Assembly (NCBI GenBank): GCA_012841765.1
Contig: DUUA01000020.1
Location: 1-11,827 of the forward strand
Direction of reading: 5' to 3'
Length of the DNA stretch: 11,827 bases
Source of the DNA: Acholeplasmataceae bacterium
GTDB taxonomy: Bacteria; Bacillota_I; Bacilli_A; ML615J-28; CAG-698
The notes under the pieces were generated by a model. That model made no database searches and was not told where the DNA came from. It saw only the letters and a list, made by a program, of their open reading frames with translations. Made by a program: the position numbers and the translations under genes. Below are positions 1-7,002 of the stretch, piece after piece. Each line of letters begins with the position of its first letter. Position 1 is the first letter of the stretch.

Positions 1-66
1 ATATTATTCTAAAAAATGCAACCTTTAATATTAATAAAAAATTTAAAACAAAATAAAGGCAAAGTA

Positions 67-75
67 TGGTAAAAT
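67..75 (+). promoter_or_regulatory. Promoter of relQ-nadK (extended -10)
   Basis: TGG followed by TAAAAT (70-75) is an extended -10 element. No good -35 is seen at the usual distance, as is common for extended -10 promoters. The predicted start near 82 gives a leader of about 33 nt before the ATG at 115. The sequence at 1-66 is AT-rich and holds no gene that I can see. Confidence 0.6.
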
Positions 76-114
76 ATATATAGATAGAACAAGTTTTATT
101 TTTTAGGAGGTAAA

Positions 115-792
115 ATGGAAAACAAAAATTTTAGTTGGGATAGTTTTTTAGTTCCATATGAATTAGCGATCGAAGGTTTTATTGTCAAATTTGAATCTAT
201 AAAGAAACAGTATATTTTAAACAAACTCTATAATCCTATAGAAATTGTTACAGGACGTGTAAAAACTGTAAATTCCATACTTGAAAAAGCAGAAAGATTA
301 AAAATTGAATTCAAAGATATTCCCGAAAAAGTATTTGATATTGCTGGAATTAGAATAACATGTAAATATATTCCTGATGTTTATCAAGTTTTAGAATTAA
401 TTAAATCAAGAAAAGATATTAATATTATATCGGTGAAAGACTACGTTAAAAAGCCGAAGCCAAGTGGGTATAGATCTCTCCATGTAATTGGTAAATATAA
501 TGTTGAAACATTAAATGGACAGTCTCCCATTTACCTTGAATTTCAGATAAGAACTCATGCGATGCATTTATGGGCAAGCATCGAGCATGAATTAAAGTAT
601 AAATATCAAAGAAATATTCCAAGTACAGTTCAAGATAGACTATTTAAAGCAGGAATTGCTGCTAAAAAAGTGGATGTTGAAATGTCTAAGATAAAAGAAA
701 CAATGGATAAATTAGAAAGTAAAAACGGAATAGTTACAGCTCCACAGACTTTGGAAGAAAAAGAAATAACTATTCATACCTTAAGGAAGTGA
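115..792 (+). CDS. relQ: Small alarmone synthetase RelQ ((p)ppGpp synthetase, YjbM type)
   Basis: Makes the alarmones (p)ppGpp by moving pyrophosphate from ATP onto GDP or GTP in the cytosol, feeding the stringent response. At 225 residues it holds only the synthetase fold; there is no HD hydrolase domain and no TGS or ACT regulatory region, so it is a small alarmone synthetase and not a Rel/SpoT protein. Visible motifs are FLVPY (11-15), the PIEIVTGRVK block (41-50), FDIAGIRI (74-81), the substrate-loop KPSGYRSLH (115-123), LEFQIRT (141-147) and EHELKYKY (157-164). These match B. subtilis YjbM/RelQ nearly colinearly. The last 25 residues are a charged, variable tail. AGGAGG at 105-110, 4 nt before the ATG, fixes the start. 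The gene is followed 4 nt later by nadK, the same order as yjbM-yjbN, so the two are co-transcribed. Confidence 0.93.
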   Translation: MENKNFSWDSFLVPYELAIEGFIVKFESIKKQYILNKLYNPIEIVTGRVKTVNSILEKAERLKIEFKDIPEKVFDIAGIRITCKYIPDVYQVLELIKSRKDINIISVKDYVKKPKPSGYRSLHVIGKYNVETLNGQSPIYLEFQIRTHAMHLWASIEHELKYKYQRNIPSTVQDRLFKAGIAAKKVDVEMSKIKETMDKLESKNGIVTAPQTLEEKEITIHTLRK

Positions 793-796
793 GATA

Positions 797-1552
797 ATGA
801 GATATTCTTTTAGGGGGACTCCTCCAAAAAGTATTATAAAATATTTTTCTAAAGAAAAATTAGATGATTTAAATCCGGAGATAGTTTTTTCATTTGGTGG
901 AGATGGCACGATGTTAAAAGCAATTAATGATTATAGCCATTTGCTTTCAACAGTTATGTTTGCGGGAATCAATATGGGAAAATTAGGATTTTATACTGAT
1001 TTTACAATAGATGAAGTAAAAGAATTGTTAGAAAATATTAATATAAATAACTATGATACGAATCATTATTTTATGTTAGATTATTGTATTGATACAAAGT
1101 CAGAACAATTTAAAGGGTTATCATTAAATGAATTAGCTATTATAAATCCTATTCATACGCAAATAATTGATGTTTATTTAAACGGGGAATTATTTGAAAA
1201 TTTTAGGGGTACTGGATTTGTCATTTCTACTCCAACTGGAAGTACAGCTTATTCAAAATCACTTGGAGGTTCAATTATTGAGCCAACTATTAGAGCAATC
1301 CAATTAACTGAAATTGCTTCAATAAATAATAATGTTTTTAAAACGATATCTTCTCCTTTGGTTTTATCATCGAGCACAAAAATAGTCTTAAAATCTGAAA
1401 ATTTTGAACATATTTATATTAGTGTTGATGGTAGATATTTAGAAACTAAAAATATTACTAAAATTTCAGCAAAGTTATCTTCACAGAAAGTTACGTTTTT
1501 AGTAAGAGCCGATCATTCATTTTTACACCGAGTTAAAAAGTCATTTTTATAA
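797..1552 (+). CDS. nadK: NAD kinase (ATP-NAD phosphotransferase)
   Basis: Phosphorylates NAD at the 2' hydroxyl of its adenosine ribose to give NADP in the cytosol, the only known route to NADP. The 251-residue protein has the GGDG motif (34-37), the GINMGKLGFY loop (57-66), the NE pair (111-112) that contacts NAD, RGTG (137-140), STPTGSTAYS (144-153) and a C-terminal VDG (210-212). The segment LTEIASINNNVFKTISSPLVL (170-190) closely follows the B. subtilis NadF/YjbN sequence. The start is the ATG 4 nt after the relQ stop, with AAGGAAG just upstream inside the end of relQ, which suggests translational coupling. The N-terminus is slightly shorter than in Bacillus. The gene runs into a hairpin terminator shared with the convergent clpP. 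Confidence 0.95.
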   Translation: MRYSFRGTPPKSIIKYFSKEKLDDLNPEIVFSFGGDGTMLKAINDYSHLLSTVMFAGINMGKLGFYTDFTIDEVKELLENININNYDTNHYFMLDYCIDTKSEQFKGLSLNELAIINPIHTQIIDVYLNGELFENFRGTGFVISTPTGSTAYSKSLGGSIIEPTIRAIQLTEIASINNNVFKTISSPLVLSSSTKIVLKSENFEHIYISVDGRYLETKNITKISAKLSSQKVTFLVRADHSFLHRVKKSFL

Positions 1553-1578
1553 AAAAAAGTAGAGAAATCTACTTTTTT
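1552..1578. terminator. Two-way terminator between nadK and clpP
   Basis: AGTAGA (1558-1563), a GAAA loop and TCTACT (1568-1573) form a hairpin. It is extended by an A run on the left (1552-1557) and a T run on the right, so it reads as stem plus U tract on both strands. It covers the last two codons and the stop of clpP (stop at 1569-1571) and starts within the nadK stop codon. Confidence 0.85.
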
Positions 1579-2165
1579 ATTTTTTGACTAGTAAGTATAC
1601 TATCAATTAAGCCATATTCTAATGCTTCAATTGCACTCATATAATTATCTCTATCTGTATCAGTTTCAATTGCTTTTAATGATTTACCGGTATTTTGAGC
1701 TAGTAATTCATTTATTTTCTTTTTTAATTTTAAGATACGTCTAGCAGCAATTTCTATTTCTGTTGCTTGGCCACTTGCGCCACCTAATGGTTGATGAATA
1801 AGGACTTCACTATTGGGAAGAGCATATCTTTTTCCTTTAGCTCCACTTGATAAAATGAATGCTGCCATTGATGCTGCCATGCCAATACAAATTGTGATAA
1901 CATTTGGTTTAATATAATTCATAGTATCATATATTGCCATTCCTGAAGTTATAGAACCACCGGGAGAATTTATATATAAAAAGATATCTTTCTCTGGATC
2001 ACTTGATGCTAAAAATAATAATTGAGCGACAACACTATTTGCAAGGTCATCATTTATTTCTCCACTTAACATAATAATTCTATCTTTAAGAAGACGAGAA
2101 TAAATGTCATAACTTCTTTCTCCGTAGGCTGTTTTTTCAATTACAATTGGTGTATTATAATACAT
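1569..2165 (-). CDS. clpP: ATP-dependent Clp protease proteolytic subunit
   Basis: Serine peptidase that forms the two-ring, 14-subunit chamber in which unfolded substrates delivered by ClpX or ClpC are cut. At 198 residues it has the usual length. The catalytic triad is Ser99 (GMAASMAAF, 95-103), His124 (HQPLGG, 124-129) and Asp173 ([10 protein letters not shown], 169-178), each one position later than in B. subtilis ClpP. The oxyanion region is SPGG (67-70) and the C-terminal EALEYGLID is also typical. The N-terminal [17 protein letters not shown] segment forms the axial loops, so no cleaved propeptide is expected. AAAGGAGA at 2173-2180 fixes the ATG at 2165. The gene stands alone, with no clpX or other clp gene in the window. 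Confidence 0.96.
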   Translation of the reverse strand: MYYNTPIVIEKTAYGERSYDIYSRLLKDRIIMLSGEINDDLANSVVAQLLFLASSDPEKDIFLYINSPGGSITSGMAIYDTMNYIKPNVITICIGMAASMAAFILSSGAKGKRYALPNSEVLIHQPLGGASGQATEIEIAARRILKLKKKINELLAQNTGKSLKAIETDTDRDNYMSAIEALEYGLIDSILTSQKIKK

Positions 2166-2186
2166 TGTTAAATCTCCTTTTAATAA

Positions 2187-2215
2187 ATAATACGCTATAT
2201 TGTTAATGTTGTCAA
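2187..2215 (-). promoter_or_regulatory. Promoter of clpP
   Basis: On the minus strand, TTGACA (2210-2215), a 17-nt spacer and TATTAT (2187-2192) form a near-consensus vegetative sigma factor promoter. The predicted start is about 2180, so the mRNA would begin at the Shine-Dalgarno site itself with a leader near 15 nt. No complete CtsR direct repeat or CIRCE element is visible around it. Confidence 0.8.
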
Positions 2216-2275
2216 ATTATATTAGTTTCTAAAAATAGATAGTTAATAGAATTTATGGTTTTAGATATGAAAATC

Positions 2276-2304
2276 TTGCTATTAAAAAATAATAATGTTA
2301 TAAT
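2276..2304 (+). promoter_or_regulatory. Promoter of the pheS-pheT T-box transcript
   Basis: TTGCTA (2276-2281), a 17-nt spacer and TATAAT (2299-2304), with TGT before the -10, form a good promoter. The predicted start near 2311 lies just before the first conserved T-box element. The gap 2216-2275 between the clpP and pheS promoters holds nothing else that I can recognise. Confidence 0.8.
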
Positions 2305-2310
2305 ATTAAA

Positions 2311-2527
2311 TATAAATCGATGATAAAGAAATAGTAATAATTAGAGTTTAAAGAGAGAGAAAAGAGTGGTGGAAACTTTTCTAAACAAAAATTATGAATT
2401 CAACTTTTGAGAGGGCTATCCCGCAAGAGGAACTTGCGTTATCAAAACTAATAAGTGCGCAAATTTTTGCGAACTAAGGTGGTACCACGATCATTCGCCC
2501 TTAGGATTAATCCTAGGGATTTTTTTA
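2311..2527 (+). promoter_or_regulatory. tRNA-Phe T-box leader (transcription attenuator)
   Basis: This leader senses uncharged tRNA-Phe. Stem I starts with a GATGA kink-turn strand (2319-2323), partnered by TTGAG near 2408-2412. AGTA (2333-2336) forms one side of the specifier loop. On the other side GAATTCAA carries the Phe codon TTC at 2399-2401, followed by a purine. The upper arm has GTTTA (2346-2350) paired with TAAAC, AGAAAAG with CTTTTCT, the AGAGA bulge and the GGTGG apical motif (2368-2372). Two further hairpins follow: CGCAAG/CTTGCG (2422-2438) and CGCAA/TTGCG (2458-2471). The T-box AAGGTGGTACCACG (2476-2489) contains TGGT (2480-2483), matching an ACCA tRNA end, as expected for the A73 of tRNA-Phe. 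Antiterminator: CTAAGG (2474-2479) pairs with CCTTAG (2499-2504). Confidence 0.95.
2498..2526 (+). terminator. T-box-controlled terminator upstream of pheS
   Basis: CCCT-AGGA (2498-2506, with one bulged T at 2502) pairs with TCCTAGGG (2511-2518) around a TTAA loop and is followed by a T run (2520-2526). Its left arm overlaps the strand used by the antiterminator (2499-2504), so the two structures exclude each other. Charged tRNA-Phe should favour this hairpin and stop transcription before pheS. Confidence 0.92.
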
Positions 2528-2547
2528 TAAAAAGGAGAGGACTATTA

Positions 2548-3570
2548 ATGAATCAAAAATTAAAATTATTAGAACAAGAGGCAAAATCTGCTATTCAGGC
2601 TGTTTCTACAATTTCAAAACTTAATGAAGTTAAATCTTTATATATGGGAAAGAAAAGTCCGTTGCAAGGAATTATGAATACTATTAAAGATTTAAGTAAT
2701 GACCAAAAGAAAGAAGTTGGAATGGAAATCAATAGATTTAAAGTGATGATTGCTGAAGAAGTAGCAATTAAGGCAAAAGAAATAGAAGAACTTGTTGTTA
2801 AAAGAAGACTTGAAACTGAGGAAATTGATGTTACATTATCCGGGACAGTATTTTCAAAAGGTACTATTCATCCTCTAATGGCTATAACTGAAGAGATTGA
2901 AGATATTTTTATTGGGATGGGTTATCAAATAGCAGAAGGTCCGGAAATAGAATTGGATATTTATAATTTTGAAATGTTGAATTTACCCAAAGGGCATCCA
3001 GCAAGGGAAATGCATGATAGTTTCTATATTAATCCTAATGTTTTACTGAGAACTCACACATCTCCTGTTCAGGTTAGAACTATGTTAGAAGCAAAAGGGA
3101 AACCTTTGAAAATAATTTGTCCAGGAAGAGTTTACCGAAGAGATAATGATGATGCCACACATTCTCATCAATTTATGCAAATTGAAGGGTTAGTTGTCGG
3201 GACAGTAATTACTATGGCTGATTTAAAAGGAACATTAAGTGAATTAGTTAAAAAAATGTTTGGAGATAATAGAGTTATCAGATTTCGGCCTTCTTTTTTT
3301 CCATTTACAGAACCTAGCGTTGAAGTTGATGTGACTTGTTTTAAATGTAATGGTCAGGGATGCTCTTTATGTAAAGGAAGTGGCTGGATTGAAATTTTAG
3401 GCGCTGGAATGGTTCACCCTAATGTTTTAGAGATGGCGGGATATGACCCTGATATTTATCAAGGGTTTGCATTTGGATTAGGAATTGAAAGAGTGGCAAT
3501 GTTAAGATATGAAATTGATGATATCAGAGCATTTTATACAAATGATATTCGTTTTCTTAAACAGTTTTAG
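2548..3570 (+). CDS. pheS: Phenylalanine--tRNA ligase alpha subunit
   Basis: Catalytic subunit of the (alpha-beta)2 enzyme that charges tRNA-Phe. The 340-residue protein has an N-terminal coiled-coil arm for tRNA (about 1-90) and then the class II core: FSKGTIHPL (102-110), motif 2 around [22 protein letters not shown] (193-214), [10 protein letters not shown] (253-262) and motif 3 [14 protein letters not shown] (306-319). Four cysteines (264, 267, 272, 275) lie in a CxxC...CxxC loop like that of other Firmicute PheS proteins. A GTG at 2455 lies in the same frame and would add 31 residues, but that stretch is the T-box and terminator and has no ribosome site. AAAGGAGAGG (2531-2540), 7 nt before the ATG at 2548, marks the real start. 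Expression is set by the T-box. Confidence 0.96.
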   Translation: MNQKLKLLEQEAKSAIQAVSTISKLNEVKSLYMGKKSPLQGIMNTIKDLSNDQKKEVGMEINRFKVMIAEEVAIKAKEIEELVVKRRLETEEIDVTLSGTVFSKGTIHPLMAITEEIEDIFIGMGYQIAEGPEIELDIYNFEMLNLPKGHPAREMHDSFYINPNVLLRTHTSPVQVRTMLEAKGKPLKIICPGRVYRRDNDDATHSHQFMQIEGLVVGTVITMADLKGTLSELVKKMFGDNRVIRFRPSFFPFTEPSVEVDVTCFKCNGQGCSLCKGSGWIEILGAGMVHPNVLEMAGYDPDIYQGFAFGLGIERVAMLRYEIDDIRAFYTNDIRFLKQF

Positions 3571-3579
3571 GAGGTTGTA

Positions 3580-5985
3580 ATGCGCGTAAAATTAAATTGG
3601 TTAAAAGAATTAGTAGATATAGAGGGTATTTCTGTAGAGGAGATAGTTGATAAGTTATCCAACTTTTCAACAGAAGTGGAATCAGTATATAAATTATTAA
3701 CAGGAACTAAATTAGTAGTTGGGTATGTGTTAAATTGTATTGAACATCCAGATTCTGATCATTTACACATTTGCCAGGTTGATGTGAAAACTGAAGTGCT
3801 GCAAATAGTTTGTGGAGCACCTAATGTTTTAAAAGGGCAATATGTAATTGTTGCTATGAATGGAGCAGTGCTTTCCGGTAATTTTAAAATTAAAAAAGCT
3901 AAAATTAGGGGTGTTGAATCTAATGGAATGATTTGTTCTTTAACTGAACTTGGACTTGAAGCTAAATATGTTAGTAGTGAATATAGTGGTGGAATTTATT
4001 ATTTTAAAGATAAAGTTGAAATAGGAAGTGATCCTACAAAAGCTTTAAGATTTGATGATGAGATTATAGAATTAGGAATAACCCCAGATAGAGCAGACTT
4101 GCTTAGTATGATGGGTGTTGCTCGTGAGGTTAGTGCTATTTTCCAACGCCCATTAAAAGATTTAGAAAATTATAATATTGAAAGCAAAGATGTAGAAAAA
4201 AAATATATTGATGTTTCGGTTTCATCTAAAGGATGCTTAGGCTATTTTGCAGCAGTTTTAAAGAATGTTATAATTAAAGCCTCTCCAACGTGGTTAATAG
4301 CCCGTCTAGTTGCTTTTGGGATTAGACCTATAAATAATGTAGTTGATATTACAAACTATATACTAGCCTTATATGGGCAACCTCTACATGCTTTTGATTA
4401 TAAAAAATTAGGTAAAACTATTATTGTTAGAGACGCGATTGATAATGAAGAGATTGTTACTTTAGATGGCAATAAAAGAATATTAGATAATAGAGATGTA
4501 ATTATTACAGATGGTAAAAACCCAGTTGTAATTGCTGGAATAATGGGAGGAAAAGAAACTGAAATTTCTTTAGATACTAAAGAAATTGTTTTAGAAGCGG
4601 CAGTTTTTGATCCTTTATATATTAGATCTACTTCTTTAAAAATTGGATTAAAAAGCGATTCTTCTATTAGATTTGAAAAAGGTGTTAATCTAAATAAAAC
4701 TGAAGAAGCTTTAAAATATGCTATTTATTTATTGGAAAAATATGCTGATGCTAAATTTGTTGGAAAAATTGAACATGATGGGCAAAAGCAAGTTTATGAT
4801 AAAACAATCAGTGTTACTGAAAAAGATATTGATAACTATTTAGGGATTAATATTGAAAAGAAAGAAATAATAAGCATTTGTGAAAGATTAGGTTTTACTG
4901 CTCATTTGGTAAAAGGAGCAGTAGATGTAAAAATTCCTAATACGAGAAATGATGTAAATATTAAAGTTGATTTGATTGAAGAAATTGCTAGAATTAATGG
5001 ATATAAGAATATGGTAGAAACTCTTCCCTTTTCTAATTTATCTGGAGGCTTGACGAAAATTCAACAATCAAGAAGAAAGATAAGACATACATTAATGGGA
5101 TTAGGTTTAAATGAAGTTATTAATTATGCTCTCATCCATGAATCTAATAATGCAATCTTAAAAGATAATTTTATTCTTGAAAGTAATGAGATTTCTGTTT
5201 TGATGCCACTTAGTAATGAACACAAAACATTGAGAAAAGGAGTTGTTAATAGTTTAATTGATAATGCTAAATATAATTTAGCAAGAAAAAATAACGATCT
5301 TGCTTTATTTGAAATAGGGAAAGTTTATTATGAGTTAGACAAATTAGTTCATGAAGATGAAGTCTTAGGGATTTTAATGATTAATAAATTTATTGGCTCG
5401 ACTTGGAGAAAAGATGATAATGTTAATAGTGACTTTTATACTTTAAAAGGTATAGTTGACAATTTAGGGCTTCGTTTAAATATTAAATTTTCTTATATCA
5501 AAAAAGAAGATATTTCACCTGAAATTCATCCAAAAAGATCAGCATATTTATATGTAGATAATACTGCAGTTGGTTTTATTGGGGAACTTCATCCTAAATT
5601 TTCAAAAGAAAATGATTTACCTGAAGGAATATATGTTGCGGAAATTAAATTAAATAATATTTTTCAAAAAGAACTTTCAAAGATTATTTATGAGCCTATT
5701 TCTAAAGTTCCTAGCATGGAAAGAGATATCGCTGTTGTGGTAAAAAGAAATATAAGTTCTGATATTATTTTAAATAAAGTTAAAAACGCTGATAAAAAGA
5801 TTTTAAAAGATGCATATATTTTTGATGTATACACTAAGGATAATGTTGATGTAGATGAAAAATCAGTAGCGATAAAATTAATTTTTTCAAGTGAAGAAAC
5901 ATTAACGGAAGCAGTAGTTAATAAGATGGTTGATGATATTGTTAAAATTTTAGAAAAAGATTTAGAAGCAAAATTAAGACAATAA
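3580..5985 (+). CDS. pheT: Phenylalanine--tRNA ligase beta subunit
   Basis: Beta subunit of PheRS, giving tRNA recognition and editing of Tyr-tRNA-Phe. At 801 residues it is full length. In order: the tRNA-binding OB domain (about 40-155, with GAPN at 79-82 and KIRGVESNGMICS at 108-120), the B3/4 editing domain (about 210-380, with GIRPINNVVDITNY at 247-260 and GQPLHAFD at 266-273), the B5 domain (about 408-478, with NTRNDV at 454-459 and EEIARINGY at 467-475), the catalytic-like core, and a C-terminal FDX-ACB anticodon-binding domain (about 705-801, starting near VPSMERDIAVVV). The AGGAGG ribosome site (3569-3574) overlaps the pheS stop codon, leaving 9 nt between the genes, so the two subunits are made from one message in balance. 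An opposite-strand frame near the 3' end is only a shadow. Confidence 0.96.
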   Translation: MRVKLNWLKELVDIEGISVEEIVDKLSNFSTEVESVYKLLTGTKLVVGYVLNCIEHPDSDHLHICQVDVKTEVLQIVCGAPNVLKGQYVIVAMNGAVLSGNFKIKKAKIRGVESNGMICSLTELGLEAKYVSSEYSGGIYYFKDKVEIGSDPTKALRFDDEIIELGITPDRADLLSMMGVAREVSAIFQRPLKDLENYNIESKDVEKKYIDVSVSSKGCLGYFAAVLKNVIIKASPTWLIARLVAFGIRPINNVVDITNYILALYGQPLHAFDYKKLGKTIIVRDAIDNEEIVTLDGNKRILDNRDVIITDGKNPVVIAGIMGGKETEISLDTKEIVLEAAVFDPLYIRSTSLKIGLKSDSSIRFEKGVNLNKTEEALKYAIYLLEKYADAKFVGKIEHDGQKQVYDKTISVTEKDIDNYLGINIEKKEIISICERLGFTAHLVKGAVDVKIPNTRNDVNIKVDLIEEIARINGYKNMVETLPFSNLSGGLTKIQQSRRKIRHTLMGLGLNEVINYALIHESNNAILKDNFILESNEISVLMPLSNEHKTLRKGVVNSLIDNAKYNLARKNNDLALFEIGKVYYELDKLVHEDEVLGILMINKFIGSTWRKDDNVNSDFYTLKGIVDNLGLRLNIKFSYIKKEDISPEIHPKRSAYLYVDNTAVGFIGELHPKFSKENDLPEGIYVAEIKLNNIFQKELSKIIYEPISKVPSMERDIAVVVKRNISSDIILNKVKNADKKILKDAYIFDVYTKDNVDVDEKSVAIKLIFSSEETLTEAVVNKMVDDIVKILEKDLEAKLRQ

Positions 5986-5989
5986 CAAA

Positions 5990-6014
5990 AAAAGGATGAC
6001 TTGGTCATCCTTTT
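5990..6014. terminator. Two-way terminator between pheT and ispH
   Basis: GGATGAC (5994-6000) pairs with GTCATCC (6004-6010) around a 3-nt loop. A runs (5987-5993) and T runs (6011-6014) flank it, so it serves both strands, with the longer U tract on the ispH side. It includes the ispH stop codon (6005-6007) and its last codons. Confidence 0.88.
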
Positions 6015-6922
6015 AATTTTAAATAATCTTCTGTATTTAGTTTCGATGTGTAAGTTATATTTTTATCGTAAGTTTCTAAAGCTGTTATTATTTCATGAAC
6101 TATGGCAAAAGGTGTAGAAGCTCCAGAAGTGATAATACAACTTTGATAATTTGATAAATCATAATTATTTAAGTCTTCAACAGTTTCTAGCAAAATTGTT
6201 TTCTTTTTGTTTTCTTTTTTACCTATTGATTCTAGCATTTTAGTGTTATTGCTTAGTTTATCACCAACAACAACAATTAAATCTGCGAATTCATTAGAAT
6301 TAATTAATGCTTCTTGACGTAATCTTGTTGCTGGGCAAACCTCTGCAGCTAAGATAAGTTTTGGATATATTTTTAGTAATAAATGATAAATTTTTTTCAC
6401 ATTATTATATGACATTGTTGATTGGTTAGTAAGAATAATATTGTCTTTAAGTTTTGGAAGAGTATCCAAAATAGTATTTTCAGTTATGAACAAAACTGGA
6501 TAATCATTAATAATTGCATTAGATTCAGGGTGATTACTCACTCCTAAGAAAATTACTGAGTAGTTTTCTTTAATGTAAGAATCTATTAGTGAATGAATTT
6601 TTGTAACGTCATTACATGTTGTGTCTATAATATTAAGGTTTTTTTCTTCAGCTATTTTTATAATTTCTTTACTTATTCCGTGAGCTGTAAAAATTACAGT
6701 CCCCTCTGTTATTTTATTAATTGCTGATTTTTTATCGATATCATCAATCAGAATAACACCTTTATCAATAAAGCCTTGCATGATATTTTTATTGTGAACT
6801 AAATTTCCTAACATATATACAGGTTTTTTAATTGATTTATTTTTTAGTTCTTTATTTACTATTGTTATTGCTCTAGCAACACCTTTACAGATGCCCTGAG
6901 GAATAAGTTTTGTTATTTTCAT
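6005..6922 (-). CDS. ispH: 4-hydroxy-3-methylbut-2-enyl diphosphate reductase
   Basis: Iron-sulfur enzyme for the last step of the MEP pathway, turning HMBPP into IPP and DMAPP. From the ATG at 6922 it has 305 residues. The three cluster cysteines are Cys12 (GICKGV), Cys103 (TTCNDV) and Cys196 (EVCPATRLRQEA). Substrate residues of the family are also present: His43 (LVHN), His81 (TAHG), His131 and Glu133 (NHPES), Ser224/Asn226 and the SGAS motif (266-269). The usual GHPE reads NHPE here. A GTG at 6931 would add three residues, but it falls inside the Shine-Dalgarno AGGTGA (6928-6933) and near the predicted transcript start, so the ATG is preferred. There is no S1 fusion domain. No other MEP-pathway gene lies in the window. 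It is transcribed divergently from the epimerase gene. Confidence 0.93.
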   Translation of the reverse strand: MKITKLIPQGICKGVARAITIVNKELKNKSIKKPVYMLGNLVHNKNIMQGFIDKGVILIDDIDKKSAINKITEGTVIFTAHGISKEIIKIAEEKNLNIIDTTCNDVTKIHSLIDSYIKENYSVIFLGVSNHPESNAIINDYPVLFITENTILDTLPKLKDNIILTNQSTMSYNNVKKIYHLLLKIYPKLILAAEVCPATRLRQEALINSNEFADLIVVVGDKLSNNTKMLESIGKKENKKKTILLETVEDLNNYDLSNYQSCIITSGASTPFAIVHEIITALETYDKNITYTSKLNTEDYLKLKG

Positions 6923-6938
6923 TTTTATCACCTACTGA

Positions 6939-6947
6939 ATTATACCA
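6939..6947 (-). promoter_or_regulatory. Promoter of ispH (extended -10)
   Basis: On the minus strand, TGG followed by TATAAT (6939-6944) forms a perfect extended -10. No convincing -35 is seen. The predicted start at about 6932 gives a leader near 10 nt, beginning inside the Shine-Dalgarno site. Confidence 0.7.
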
Positions 6948-6956
6948 TATTTTTTA

Positions 6957-6983
6957 TTGAAATTTATAAAGATATGATATAAT
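6957..6983 (+). promoter_or_regulatory. Promoter of the epimerase-family gene
   Basis: TTGAAA (6957-6962), a 15-nt spacer and TATAAT (6978-6983), preceded by TGA as an extended -10, form the promoter. The start is predicted near 6990, about 13 nt before the ATG and 3 nt before GAGGTGAT (6993-7000). It lies back to back with the ispH promoter in an 80-nt intergenic region. Confidence 0.72.
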
Positions 6984-7002
6984 GTATTTATAGAGGTGAT
7001 TT

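Noticed and set aside
2199..2216. A possible CtsR operator at the clpP promoter (TTTGAC followed by TTAAC-like sequence on the minus strand).
   Set aside because: Only one half matches and the second heptad is poor and out of spacing; the TTTGAC is explained by the -35 box.
2455..2547. A GTG-initiated 31-residue N-terminal extension of PheS.
   Set aside because: It translates the T-box stem III, antiterminator and terminator, has no ribosome site, and the strong AAAGGAGAGG site lies just before the ATG at 2548.
3343..3378. The four-cysteine CxxC/CxxC loop of PheS as a novel zinc-finger insertion.
   Set aside because: As far as I recall this loop is shared by other Firmicute PheS proteins, so it is not specific to this sequence.
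5688..6008. A 106-codon frame on the minus strand.
   Set aside because: It is antisense to the FDX-ACB domain of pheT, has a low-complexity Ser/Thr/Ile-rich product with no recognisable motif, and runs into the shared terminator.
6923..6931. A GTG start for ispH at 6931.
   Set aside because: It sits inside the Shine-Dalgarno site of the ATG at 6922 and at the predicted transcript start.
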